The notes below the pieces were generated by a model that did not search any database, was not told where the DNA came from, and worked only from the letters and a program-made list of their open reading frames with translations. The translations under genes were made by a program, and so were the position numbers. DNA of 64,000 bases from Ignavibacteriota bacterium (lineage in GTDB: Bacteria; Bacteroidota; Ignavibacteria; Ignavibacteriales; Melioribacteraceae). Of the stretch, positions 47,099 to 56,365 are shown piece by piece; the stretch's first letter is position 1; each line of letters begins with the position of its first letter. Where the stretch lies: contig JADJWT010000001.1 in NCBI GenBank assembly GCA_016716225.1, forward strand, positions 4,249,737-4,313,736. The letters are read 5' to 3'.

Positions 47099-50000
47099 TT
47101 ACGTGAAATTAACAACCAGTTTCATTAATGTTCCACTTCCCAGGTTACTTTCATAGTTTAAAATTGCATCAATTTCATTTGCACGATTTTTAATATTTTT
47201 TATACCTATGCCATTAAAATTACCATGTTTATTAAATCCCATGCCATCATCACTTATTGATAGTAAAATAATATTTTCTTTAATTTCAAATTTTAGTTCC
47301 ACATTTTGCGCATTAGAATGCTTTACAATATTGTTCATGGTTTCTTTGAATATGAAAAAAATATTCCTTTTTAATTCAGGATTTAGATTTATATCAATTA
47401 CTTTTTGCGGGAAATTAGAGTTGAGTTTGAAATTCCAGTTAGTGTTGTCTATTACTTCTTTCATTTTTGAAACAAGATTGCTTAATCCATCAGATGCAGG
47501 ATTCGTAAGCCATACAATATCTCGTATAGATTGTGTTGATCCTTTTGCAACTTTGTGTATTCGTTTTAACTTTTCTGCTATTTCTGAATTTGTATTTACA
47601 TCTTTTTGAATGATTTCACTCATCAGTGATATACTACTAAGATTACTCCCAATCTCATCATGTAAATCCTGCGCAATTCTGTTTCTTATTTTTTGTTTTT
47701 CTATTTCCTTTTCTTGCTCTATGTTTTTTGTTTTCAATTCAGCTTCACGCAATAAAGCTGTTTCTCTTTCATGTCTCAACCTTTCTTCTTCTCTTATTTT
47801 CCTTTTTTTTATCTCAGTTGTTCTTATAAAAGTCAACAGACTTAATCCTGCTAATACATAAACAGTATAAGCCCACCATGTTTTCCAAAATGGTGGATTA
47901 ATTAGTATTTTTAACTTTGCAATCTGTTTACTCCATACTCCGTCGCTATTTGTTGCCCTCACCCAAAATTCATATTCACCAGGATCAAGATTTGTGTAAG
48001 TTACAAATCTCCGATTGTCACTAAAATTCCAATCATCATCAAATCCATTTAAATAATATTGATACTTATTTTCTTCAGGTGAATTAAAATCAAGTGAACT
48101 GAATTGGAAAAAGATATCATTTTGATTATAAAATAATGTTACTTTTTCATTGTTATAACTACTCATCATCAGTCCAGAATTACTTTTGTTTCCCTTCGTA
48201 TTATTTAGGACTTGAAATTTACTTATTATAATAGGTGGTGAATAATTTGATAATTCAATTTTACTTGGGTTAAAAAAGTTTACTCCTTCTAAACTTCCGA
48301 ATAACATTTCCCCGTTAAAAGTTTTATAAGAAGCACCAGTATTAAAGGAGGTACCTATTAAACCATCTTCTGTTGTAAAGTTTGTAAATTTTTTACTTTT
48401 TATATTGAAAAAGGAAATGCCGGAGCTTGTTCCAATCCAGAGGTTACCATTGTCATCTTCTAATATACTTTCAACTGTATTGTCGGGTAATCCATTTTCA
48501 ACTGTATAATAACTAATTTGAATATCAAGTCTTTTAGCTTCAATTGAACTTGTATCGTTACTGATTACAAATTTATTTAATCCATTAGCTGTACCAATCC
48601 AGAGTATAGTTTCATTTTCTTTAGTATTTCTATTATTTGATTCACATATTGAATAAATATTATTACTGCTTAATTTTTGTTTATTAGTTTTATTGAAATT
48701 CCAGTTATAAAAATTGTTTTTATCTTGACCTTGATATAAATCTAAACCTCCCCCATTTGTTCCAATCCAAATTCTTCCCCGGCGATCGTTAATTATCACC
48801 CAAATATCGTTATAACTTAAACTTTTCGGATTATTTTTATCATTTCTCCAATATTCAATATTAGATGTTTTTGGATTGAGTCTTGCTAAACCACCTCCCC
48901 AAAATCCTATCCATAATTCTCCATTATTGTCTTCAATGATAGTCCTTATGTAATTATAAGCTTGTTCATTGAAATTAGGATTTGATACTTTCCAAGATTT
49001 GATCTTTTGTGTATTTAAGTCCAATTCTTTAATTCCTTGACCATAAGTTCCAACCCAAATATTATTTGAACTTCCTTTGCATAATGACCACACGTTCAAA
49101 GAATTAAATTCTGAACTTTGTATTAACTTAATATCCTTGTCATTATTTCTTATTTCATACAAACCTAATTCAGTACCAAGCCATAAAGATTTATTTTTTG
49201 ATTGTGTTATTGCTCTAACACTATTATTAAATAGTTCGGGAAAATCAAGCATTTTTCCAATTATTGGTATTCTAAAATTAAATTTTGATTTTTTTGCCGG
49301 ATAGAAATTCAATCCATTTTCAGTTGCAATCCATACTACTCCAGATTTATCAATCATTAATTCATGAATCTCATCACTTAGTAAATCTGAATCATTATTT
49401 TTTTCCTCAAGAAATCTATCTTTAAAACTAGTTGTTAAATTTATTTTAACAAGTCCATCAAATGTACTTATCCAAAGAATTTCATTATCCAAATAATATT
49501 CTTCAACAACTGAACTAACGCTCAAACCAAAATTTAATCCATCTTTTTCTGGAAGTTGAACATTTGTAATTTTTTCAGTTGTTATATCAAGTCTCATCAA
49601 TCCTTTTAATGTTCCAATCCAGATACTATTATTATAGAATGATGACTTGGATAGATGCCAAACTGGAATTTTGAAATCGATGATAATTTCTCTAAAAGAG
49701 ATTAACTTTTCACTTGGAATGTATTTGTTTAGCCCATTATATGTACCAATCCAAATATTTGATAACTGATCTTCTACAATTGATGTAACAAAGTTATCCG
49801 TTAACACCTTTTGTTTATCTGGATAATTTTGCCAATGTTCAATCTCACTCGTATTTGCATTCAATCTGAAAAGACCGTTACGGTATGTTCCTATCCAAAT
49901 ATTTCGTTTACTATCTTCAAAGATAGAAGTTATATTTATTTCGGGTGAATCAGATATCGAAAGATTCCACTTCTCAAATTTATTTGTTTTTGGATCATAT

Positions 50001-50335
50001 CGATTTAATCCGCCCGTTTTGGTACCAATCCATAAGTAACCAGAATGATCCTCACAAATTGCCCAAATTATATTTTCTGTAATTGAATTTTTGTCATCTA
50101 AATTATTACGATATACTTTTATCTCATATCCATCAAAACGATTAAGCCCATCATCTGTTCCAATCCAAATAAAACCGTTTCGATCTTGTAATAAACAATT
50201 GACATAACTATTGGAAAGTCCATTTTTAACAGTAATCTGACGAAACTGTTGACTCTGGGGAAAAACATTTTCAAAATACGCAATTAGTATTATTAATAAT
50301 AAAATCCAATATTTTTTTTCTTTAAGAAATTGCAT
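47099..50335 (-). CDS. Sensor histidine kinase with periplasmic beta-propellers and Y_Y_Y domain (second copy)
   Basis: 1078 residues, ATG start. A signal or anchor helix (WILLLIILIAYFENVFP) is followed by propeller repeats (GFIWIGTDDGLNRFDGY and about eleven more), a Y_Y_Y domain (LNGFDDDWNFSDNRRFVTYT), a membrane helix near 800, a coiled-coil stretch rich in E, R and K, HisKA_3 with H892 (AQDLHDEIGSNLSS), and HATPase_c (MNNIVKHSN, DDGMGFN, GIGIKNI). Domain order is the same as in the kinase at 28087-31290. It is paired with the regulator at 46389-47039. Ligand unknown. Confidence 0.93.
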   Translation of the reverse strand: MQFLKEKKYWILLLIILIAYFENVFPQSQQFRQITVKNGLSNSYVNCLLQDRNGFIWIGTDDGLNRFDGYEIKVYRNNLDDKNSITENIIWAICEDHSGYLWIGTKTGGLNRYDPKTNKFEKWNLSISDSPEINITSIFEDSKRNIWIGTYRNGLFRLNANTSEIEHWQNYPDKQKVLTDNFVTSIVEDQLSNIWIGTYNGLNKYIPSEKLISFREIIIDFKIPVWHLSKSSFYNNSIWIGTLKGLMRLDITTEKITNVQLPEKDGLNFGLSVSSVVEEYYLDNEILWISTFDGLVKINLTTSFKDRFLEEKNNDSDLLSDEIHELMIDKSGVVWIATENGLNFYPAKKSKFNFRIPIIGKMLDFPELFNNSVRAITQSKNKSLWLGTELGLYEIRNNDKDIKLIQSSEFNSLNVWSLCKGSSNNIWVGTYGQGIKELDLNTQKIKSWKVSNPNFNEQAYNYIRTIIEDNNGELWIGFWGGGLARLNPKTSNIEYWRNDKNNPKSLSYNDIWVIINDRRGRIWIGTNGGGLDLYQGQDKNNFYNWNFNKTNKQKLSSNNIYSICESNNRNTKENETILWIGTANGLNKFVISNDTSSIEAKRLDIQISYYTVENGLPDNTVESILEDDNGNLWIGTSSGISFFNIKSKKFTNFTTEDGLIGTSFNTGASYKTFNGEMLFGSLEGVNFFNPSKIELSNYSPPIIISKFQVLNNTKGNKSNSGLMMSSYNNEKVTLFYNQNDIFFQFSSLDFNSPEENKYQYYLNGFDDDWNFSDNRRFVTYTNLDPGEYEFWVRATNSDGVWSKQIAKLKILINPPFWKTWWAYTVYVLAGLSLLTFIRTTEIKKRKIREEERLRHERETALLREAELKTKNIEQEKEIEKQKIRNRIAQDLHDEIGSNLSSISLMSEIIQKDVNTNSEIAEKLKRIHKVAKGSTQSIRDIVWLTNPASDGLSNLVSKMKEVIDNTNWNFKLNSNFPQKVIDINLNPELKRNIFFIFKETMNNIVKHSNAQNVELKFEIKENIILLSISDDGMGFNKHGNFNGIGIKNIKNRANEIDAILNYESNLGSGTLMKLVVNFT

Positions 50336-50626
50336 TGTCTTTTTTAACTTTTCAACAAACTATATATTTCAAAAGTAAAATATATTTTTGACCTATCGAA
50401 TAAATTCTTAAAAACTTTTAATGAAATTTGTTTTAATTTTATGTTTTTCATATCGAATCCAAAAAGCAATGTTCGTTTTTGTTAATTTTATTAAATAGTA
50501 TGATATAAATTTTCTATTCATATTATTTTATGTTTTCAATAATTAAATTCCATTAATTTTATACTAAACGCGAAATATGAAAAATATTTATAATGTTGCC
50601 TTTTAAAAATTTCAAATCTTTGGCCT

Positions 50627-53600
50627 TTATTTTATCAATAACATTTTTCTGGTTTCGCTAAACCCTTCCGTTTCTAATCTATAAAAATAAATTCCACTTG
50701 GCAGACCAACTGCATTAAAACTACCTTGATAATTACCAGCGGGTTTTGATTCGTTAATCAAATTTGCAATTTCATTACCTAAAGCATCAAAAATTTTAAG
50801 TTTTATGTTAGATTTCTTTGGAAGCGCAAATTCAAATTGCGTAGATGGATTGAACGGATTAGGATAGTTCTGTCCTAAGAAATATTCTTTAGGTAAATTT
50901 TCTGAATATACTCCTTGCTTATAACTTAAAACTATTGGTGCTTTGAAATCAACAATTACAATTTGATTTGTGTCTACATTTATTTTCACTGAATCACCTA
51001 CATCTAATTGGTTTCCATTCATGTTAATTGACCACTGAATTTTGGAAGTATCGAGTCCTTCAATTTTTACAATAAATTCACCTTTTGATAACAGAACCAA
51101 ATTGTATTTACCATAATTATTTGAGTAATCGTTATCATTATTAGAAATTTTTAAAAATGCATTTGCTACCGGGTTATCATTTGCATCGAAAATTATTCCT
51201 GTTATTACTCCAGTTTTTTTAAAGTCTGTATATTTATAAGTTTGTGTTGTACAAGCTTCAGGAATATAAATTGTTTGTTCAGGATCTCCAGAATGATAAA
51301 TTTGAAGATCTCTAAGTTGGTATGGACCATTTTCCAAACCTCCGTATATAAATCTTCCATCAAATTGCAAGTTTATCCATTGTGGGATATTCTCTTTTAG
51401 AATTTTACTTGCATAAGACCATAAAATGGTTTCACTCTTTGAATCTACTAGGCGACCATACGCAACCACATTTCCTGAATCTTTTGGGACAACTTCAATT
51501 TGAACAATAAGACTATCGATTAACCCATCGGAATCAATATCCATCGAATTCTCAGAATAAGTTCCTGTTGTTGAAATAATTTGTGTTTCTGGTTCTTCAA
51601 ATTGCGATGCAGAATAATTTTGAGTTTTATAAATATCAATACCTGAAAATATTAAATTTGAGCTATCATCATACATAATTGCATATCCTATTTTATATGG
51701 ACCATCCAACTGGTTATTATTAATGTTGACCCCAGGAAAATTTAGTTCAATATCATTCATCCCAATTCCTATAAAACCTTTCGATCGTGCCAAACTTATG
51801 TTTTCTCCATTTTCTCCCATCAGCCATGCAAGTATGGAGTAAGAACCGGAATTCAAAGTCTGTACACTAATCGAAACCCTTAGCGTATCAAATAGTCCAT
51901 TTGAGTTAATATCAACCCCTTGATCAGAATTTCCTCCGATTATCTTTGCAATTGGTGGATTGAATTGACTTGCCACATAATTGGAAGTCTGAATCTCATG
52001 ATAGGCAGTCTGATTTCCATCCATATCTGATACTTGGAGTGAAAGGATAAAGGGTCCATTAAATCCTGATATCGCAATTGGTTTGCCACCAATTGATAAG
52101 TCTAATAGATTATTTCCAGAGTTTAATATTAAAGATTCACTTTCGGAAGTTAGCACTTGTCCTTGATGGAATAAAGATTTTTGAATTAAATATTGATTCG
52201 TTTTGTTAGATATGATTTCCGCATTTATTTTTAATATATCAAAAAAAACATCACTGTTTGTATCAACTGCATTTTCATACAAACTTAATATCCTTGCTGG
52301 CAACTCACCGAATTGTTGATAATTAAATGTAGAAGTATTAAAAAGTGCAGTATCTATAATTGCACCAGTACTATCTGTTAGTGTTAAATATATGTTGTAA
52401 GAACCATTCATCTCTTCAGTAAAAATCTTTTCACCACTAAAAAGAGGATGAACCTCAATTATCCCAGCTTGCGGTCCAACGATTTCAAACCAACTTACGG
52501 GTGATGCATAATAGGGTTGCGATGTAATTAAGCGGTTATCCTTTCTCAAATATCCAGTTACCATAAATTTTCCTGGATTCGTTATTTCTACACCAACATT
52601 TCCTGAAAGCTGATCAAAAATCTCATCATTATTATTATCAATTAACTTTTCTGAAAACGATCCTGTAAATGCGGCATTTACAGGTTCATTTCTATTTAAA
52701 GATATATTATTCCTTAATGTCTCATATTTATAAGTATACGCCATCCATCCTTCTTCAAAAGCATAGTTGTTCAATTGAATAGTTGGACCTCCTGCATCAG
52801 TTATATAGAAATCCATGCGAGGGTTCATACCTATAATACTGTGAGCAACATGAAAATATTTTTCATTTCCAGTTATATTAAAAGTTGGATCGAAGTATGT
52901 ATTACCCAATTGGCCAAAAGTATGTTGATGGAAAACCCAGCGATCATGCGTTGGCCGGAAAATATAATCTTTTGTTGCATTGCCATTTTTACTTGGTAGT
53001 GAACCAAATGCTTTTATTCCTGGTATTGCCATAAAACCTTTATTATCAACTTTTCCTTCAACATTAACTGTTGATACGCCTCCAACACCTAATGATTTGA
53101 GCAAATTTAACCATATGTTAGCCATTACCACACAATTACCACCATAAGTTTCTGAACCTTCAATAAGCTTGAACCACTGGAATACTGATGTATTATACTG
53201 CCAGCCACTTTTTGAATAAATTCCATCCATTATCTTTTGTGCAAGCTCATACTCTATTGAATTTGACATTTGTATTCCCTGAGTCCACTCGATTGCTTTT
53301 TGGAGCCAAATTTTTTTTGTTGGTATCTGCGGTTTATCATAACTAATCCAAAATGGTAATGAAATAATCTGCTCCCCAATATTGTTATTCAGATTATTCT
53401 TGAACTTGAATTTTAATTTCAGATCGTACATGCCAATCTTTTGAGGAAAATCGACATTTAAAAAACCACTCTTGCCAATTATTCTATCGATCCCCCCTTC
53501 AATCGCTTTCTTAGAATTAGTTCCAACAACTTTCCATTCAACATCTGTTCTTGAATCGTCTCCAATAGATGAAGGAAATGATTTAAGATTTATCCATAAA

Positions 53601-54388
53601 GTTACAAATCCGTTTTTCATACTAGCTGCTAGCGGAAAATTTGATACTGTATTGAGTGTATCGCCACGTTCATCGTAATCAGCCGACCACAATAAAGGTG
53701 TAGTTACATCAAGCATTTCCACATTAGAAATTGCAGTAATATTGGCGACTTTCATATTCCATAAAACAAGTTGATCGACCACATTTCCATAACCCCAAAA
53801 AGAACCGCATGGATCTTCAGGATCAAATCCCCACCCTAAATTTGCCCTTAAATATGTGGGTTTTATAACATTGGGTGGAATATTCACAGTGGCTTTAGCT
53901 ACCATACTCTTCCCGTAATTTATGTTATAACTTGTTAAAGCAGCATCAAGCACTTTTTCATTCGGTTCCCAAATTTTATTGCCATTCCAGTCTATCCAAA
54001 CATTTACATTTTCTGGATTTTTATCATAAACCGGACATGGTTTTCCAAATTGGCAATTTGTTGGATTTGCAATGAATACATCAACTGTGATATCTAATAT
54101 ATTTCCTGGTCTTTCTAAAACATGTACATTTGTTATCCTTTCATAGACTGTACTCCCACCTATTGATACACAATAACCTGGGGCACTATCTCTACAAGGC
54201 GCAATAACTTCAGGCAGTTTCTCGCGTAGTCTGAAAGCATTACCAGATTGACAATATAACTCATCCGGTAGTAAAAGGTGAAACAAATTCATTAATATTA
54301 AAGCCAAAATATACTTTAGTTTAGCCTTGAAAAAGTATACTGGAAAATGAAATACTAATAATTTATAGGCTAGTTGACTATGTGTCAT
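50627..54388 (-). CDS. T9SS-exported protein with GEVED and transglutaminase-like domains
   Basis: 1253 residues. The ATG at 54388 has GGAGG 5 bases upstream, better than the TTG at 54415. After a membrane segment (KYILALILMNLF) comes a GEVED domain (VWIDWNGNKIWEPNEKV...DPCGSFWGYGNVVDQLV). A transglutaminase-like core follows with C419 in YGGNCVVMA, H489 in FHQHTFG and D500 in TYFDPTF, the expected Cys-His-Asp triad. Several Ig-like/calcium-binding strand repeats (DSDGLIDSLIV, DSNGLFDTLRV) and a CarboxypepD_reg-like unit lead to a T9SS sorting domain (QNYPNPFNPSTQF). It is the largest cargo of the block. Confidence 0.75.
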   Translation of the reverse strand: MTHSQLAYKLLVFHFPVYFFKAKLKYILALILMNLFHLLLPDELYCQSGNAFRLREKLPEVIAPCRDSAPGYCVSIGGSTVYERITNVHVLERPGNILDITVDVFIANPTNCQFGKPCPVYDKNPENVNVWIDWNGNKIWEPNEKVLDAALTSYNINYGKSMVAKATVNIPPNVIKPTYLRANLGWGFDPEDPCGSFWGYGNVVDQLVLWNMKVANITAISNVEMLDVTTPLLWSADYDERGDTLNTVSNFPLAASMKNGFVTLWINLKSFPSSIGDDSRTDVEWKVVGTNSKKAIEGGIDRIIGKSGFLNVDFPQKIGMYDLKLKFKFKNNLNNNIGEQIISLPFWISYDKPQIPTKKIWLQKAIEWTQGIQMSNSIEYELAQKIMDGIYSKSGWQYNTSVFQWFKLIEGSETYGGNCVVMANIWLNLLKSLGVGGVSTVNVEGKVDNKGFMAIPGIKAFGSLPSKNGNATKDYIFRPTHDRWVFHQHTFGQLGNTYFDPTFNITGNEKYFHVAHSIIGMNPRMDFYITDAGGPTIQLNNYAFEEGWMAYTYKYETLRNNISLNRNEPVNAAFTGSFSEKLIDNNNDEIFDQLSGNVGVEITNPGKFMVTGYLRKDNRLITSQPYYASPVSWFEIVGPQAGIIEVHPLFSGEKIFTEEMNGSYNIYLTLTDSTGAIIDTALFNTSTFNYQQFGELPARILSLYENAVDTNSDVFFDILKINAEIISNKTNQYLIQKSLFHQGQVLTSESESLILNSGNNLLDLSIGGKPIAISGFNGPFILSLQVSDMDGNQTAYHEIQTSNYVASQFNPPIAKIIGGNSDQGVDINSNGLFDTLRVSISVQTLNSGSYSILAWLMGENGENISLARSKGFIGIGMNDIELNFPGVNINNNQLDGPYKIGYAIMYDDSSNLIFSGIDIYKTQNYSASQFEEPETQIISTTGTYSENSMDIDSDGLIDSLIVQIEVVPKDSGNVVAYGRLVDSKSETILWSYASKILKENIPQWINLQFDGRFIYGGLENGPYQLRDLQIYHSGDPEQTIYIPEACTTQTYKYTDFKKTGVITGIIFDANDNPVANAFLKISNNDNDYSNNYGKYNLVLLSKGEFIVKIEGLDTSKIQWSINMNGNQLDVGDSVKINVDTNQIVIVDFKAPIVLSYKQGVYSENLPKEYFLGQNYPNPFNPSTQFEFALPKKSNIKLKIFDALGNEIANLINESKPAGNYQGSFNAVGLPSGIYFYRLETEGFSETRKMLLIK

Positions 54389-54893
54389 TGTATCCTCCAA
54401 TTTAAAATCATTCAAATTAAAGTTATGTTAAATTTAGTATATGAAGTCGTAAAAATGTATTACTTCATATTTTATTTAACAATTTCATTTAACAAAAAAT
54501 AAACAATGTAATTTCTGTAAAGATTATTTGGTAATATCATATTACGCTTATATTCTATTCGATATTATCTAATCTTATATCAAAATCTTTTAACAATTCA
54601 TTCTAATTATATTTTTTAACTGTGTTTTCACAGCTTAACTATCCTTAATACTCATATGTATCACCTGAATCTTCTTTACTAAAATGAATCCAGTTTATTA
54701 ATTGGATTTATCAGAAATGGACTTTTGATAATTCCATTTGATAAAACGAAGTAATAAACTCATACAACATTATTATTTTGTTAATCGTTTAAATTTAATT
54801 TAAAAGTACTATGACACCACAAAATTTAATTTTTGCTGAATTAGGAATAATACATTTATTCTTTAATTCAATTATTAAATGCCAATAAGACAA
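54389..54893. other. Intergenic region
   Basis: About 500 bases, AT-rich. Contains the promoter of the gene ending at 50627; no gene, RNA or clear terminator seen. Confidence 0.35.
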
Positions 54894-55469
54894 TCAAAAT
54901 AGAAATTCAATAAGAATTCGGACTATTTTTTCAAGATTGTTTTGATTAAAAATTCCAATTGATCCAAATACAATTAGTACAATTGAAATTAGTGCTAATA
55001 TTAGTGAAGGAAAGAACCTATTAAATATCAAATCTAAAATTTTATGATATTGAGAACTACTTTTTTGTTCAACATTCCCAATAATTGTGGTAATAGAAAT
55101 AATTAAGCAAAATAAACCAATTACTATTAACGTAATTCCCGAATTTTTAATAAAATATTGTGCAATATTTTCCCCAAAGTTGAAATAACCTGCAAATATT
55201 AATAGTGAAATAAATAGCCCTACTAATATTATTGAAATTCCTTTTAACGTTGCTGCAAAACCAATGTATGTTTCAGTTTCCTTTCTATTGTATCTAGATT
55301 TTTCACGAAATATTTTATTTTTGATAGCTTCAATACCAATTAAAATTCCTGCAATTGATATCGATAAGGCACTGAATAGATTAAGAATGGGGTTAGAAAA
55401 ATATTGACCAATAAAAAATAAAACAATTCCGGAAATGGCCGCTGTTAATATATATTTAGACAAATTCAA
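54894..55469 (-). CDS. Multi-pass membrane protein of unknown function
   Basis: 191 residues with about five or six hydrophobic segments (ILTAAISGIVLFFIGQYF, GIILVGLFISLLIFAGY and others) and short loops. The only available start is a TTG at 55469. It follows the RIC-like gene by 51 bases on the same strand, so the two are probably co-transcribed. No family motif recognised. Confidence 0.55.
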   Translation of the reverse strand: MNLSKYILTAAISGIVLFFIGQYFSNPILNLFSALSISIAGILIGIEAIKNKIFREKSRYNRKETETYIGFAATLKGISIILVGLFISLLIFAGYFNFGENIAQYFIKNSGITLIVIGLFCLIISITTIIGNVEQKSSSQYHKILDLIFNRFFPSLILALISIVLIVFGSIGIFNQNNLEKIVRILIEFLF

Positions 55470-55520
55470 TTTTTTCTTAACATTTAAAATATATTCTTAT
55501 ATAACACTAAATAACAATAT

Positions 55521-56258
55521 TTATCTTAATCTCATTAACTGATTCTCAAGTTTTTCAATTTTAGGAAAAAGTATATTATTTTCTAAATGGATATGTTTTT
55601 TCAAGTCTTTATCAAATTCAATGATCAATCCATTTAATTCTGTTAAAACAATTTTATATGTATTAAGTAATGAATATTTTCTAATAATTTCTTTTATCTT
55701 GATTAGTGCATTGCTTGCACTCGCGTGTTCATTTTCAAGTGTAATCAGATTTTTTTTTATTGAACCATCTCTTCTAATTTTGGGTTTTTCATTAAATTTT
55801 TTACAACTCAAAAGATAATTTACATATGGGAATGAAATTGTTTCTTCTTTCTTCATGTGGTTTTCCATCTCTTTGGTTAGTTTTTGAAAAGTATTTTTAA
55901 TATCAGAAATGAATTCATTCCCACTTGAATTCTCAAATTCATCAATTTTATTTTTAATTTTGTTTATTGATTCTCTTACAAAAGTATGATGATTTTGAAT
56001 AATATAATTTGCTAATATTTGAATATCCCAGTCATTATAATTATCTACATAAAGATTTTTGTTATTAAATATTTCATTTAGTTCAGATTTTAACTGGGTT
56101 AATGATATTGCATTTTTAGCTGAAACATTTGCCAATGAAATATTTCCATTAAATAAATAATCAATATTATATTTATCTAAAACAGAGGCTGTATTAAAAT
56201 TTTTTATTACAATTTCTTTAATTGTCATTTTTTCATCTAAATCATTTTTTACTTGCAT
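55521..56258 (-). CDS. RIC-like hemerythrin protein lacking the cysteine pair
   Basis: 245 residues, clearly a paralogue of the RIC protein at 8149-8898 along its full length: the N-terminal TIKEIVIKNFNTASVLDKYNIDY matches the ScdA_N start, and the hemerythrin helices are kept (IIQNHHTFVRESI, MENHMKKEETISFPY, LENEHASA, LKKHIHLENNILFPK). The diagnostic FCCGG is replaced by YLFNG (residues 34-38), so the cysteine pair used for cluster repair is gone while the di-iron ligands remain. It may still bind NO, oxygen or iron, or regulate the true RIC. A membrane protein gene follows. Confidence 0.75.
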   Translation of the reverse strand: MQVKNDLDEKMTIKEIVIKNFNTASVLDKYNIDYLFNGNISLANVSAKNAISLTQLKSELNEIFNNKNLYVDNYNDWDIQILANYIIQNHHTFVRESINKIKNKIDEFENSSGNEFISDIKNTFQKLTKEMENHMKKEETISFPYVNYLLSCKKFNEKPKIRRDGSIKKNLITLENEHASASNALIKIKEIIRKYSLLNTYKIVLTELNGLIIEFDKDLKKHIHLENNILFPKIEKLENQLMRLR

Positions 56259-56365
56259 TTTGTTTCCAAATATTTTTTTAATGGAGTTATCTATATTTTT
56301 GTTTTATGTAATTTATTTTCTTAGAATAATTGTATTCCTACTTTTAAATTTTGATGCGATTTCAT

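Noticed and set aside
47208..47861. Plus-strand open frames inside the second sensor kinase
   Set aside because: They lie opposite the conserved HATPase and HisKA coding sequence and have no protein-like composition; shadows of the real gene.
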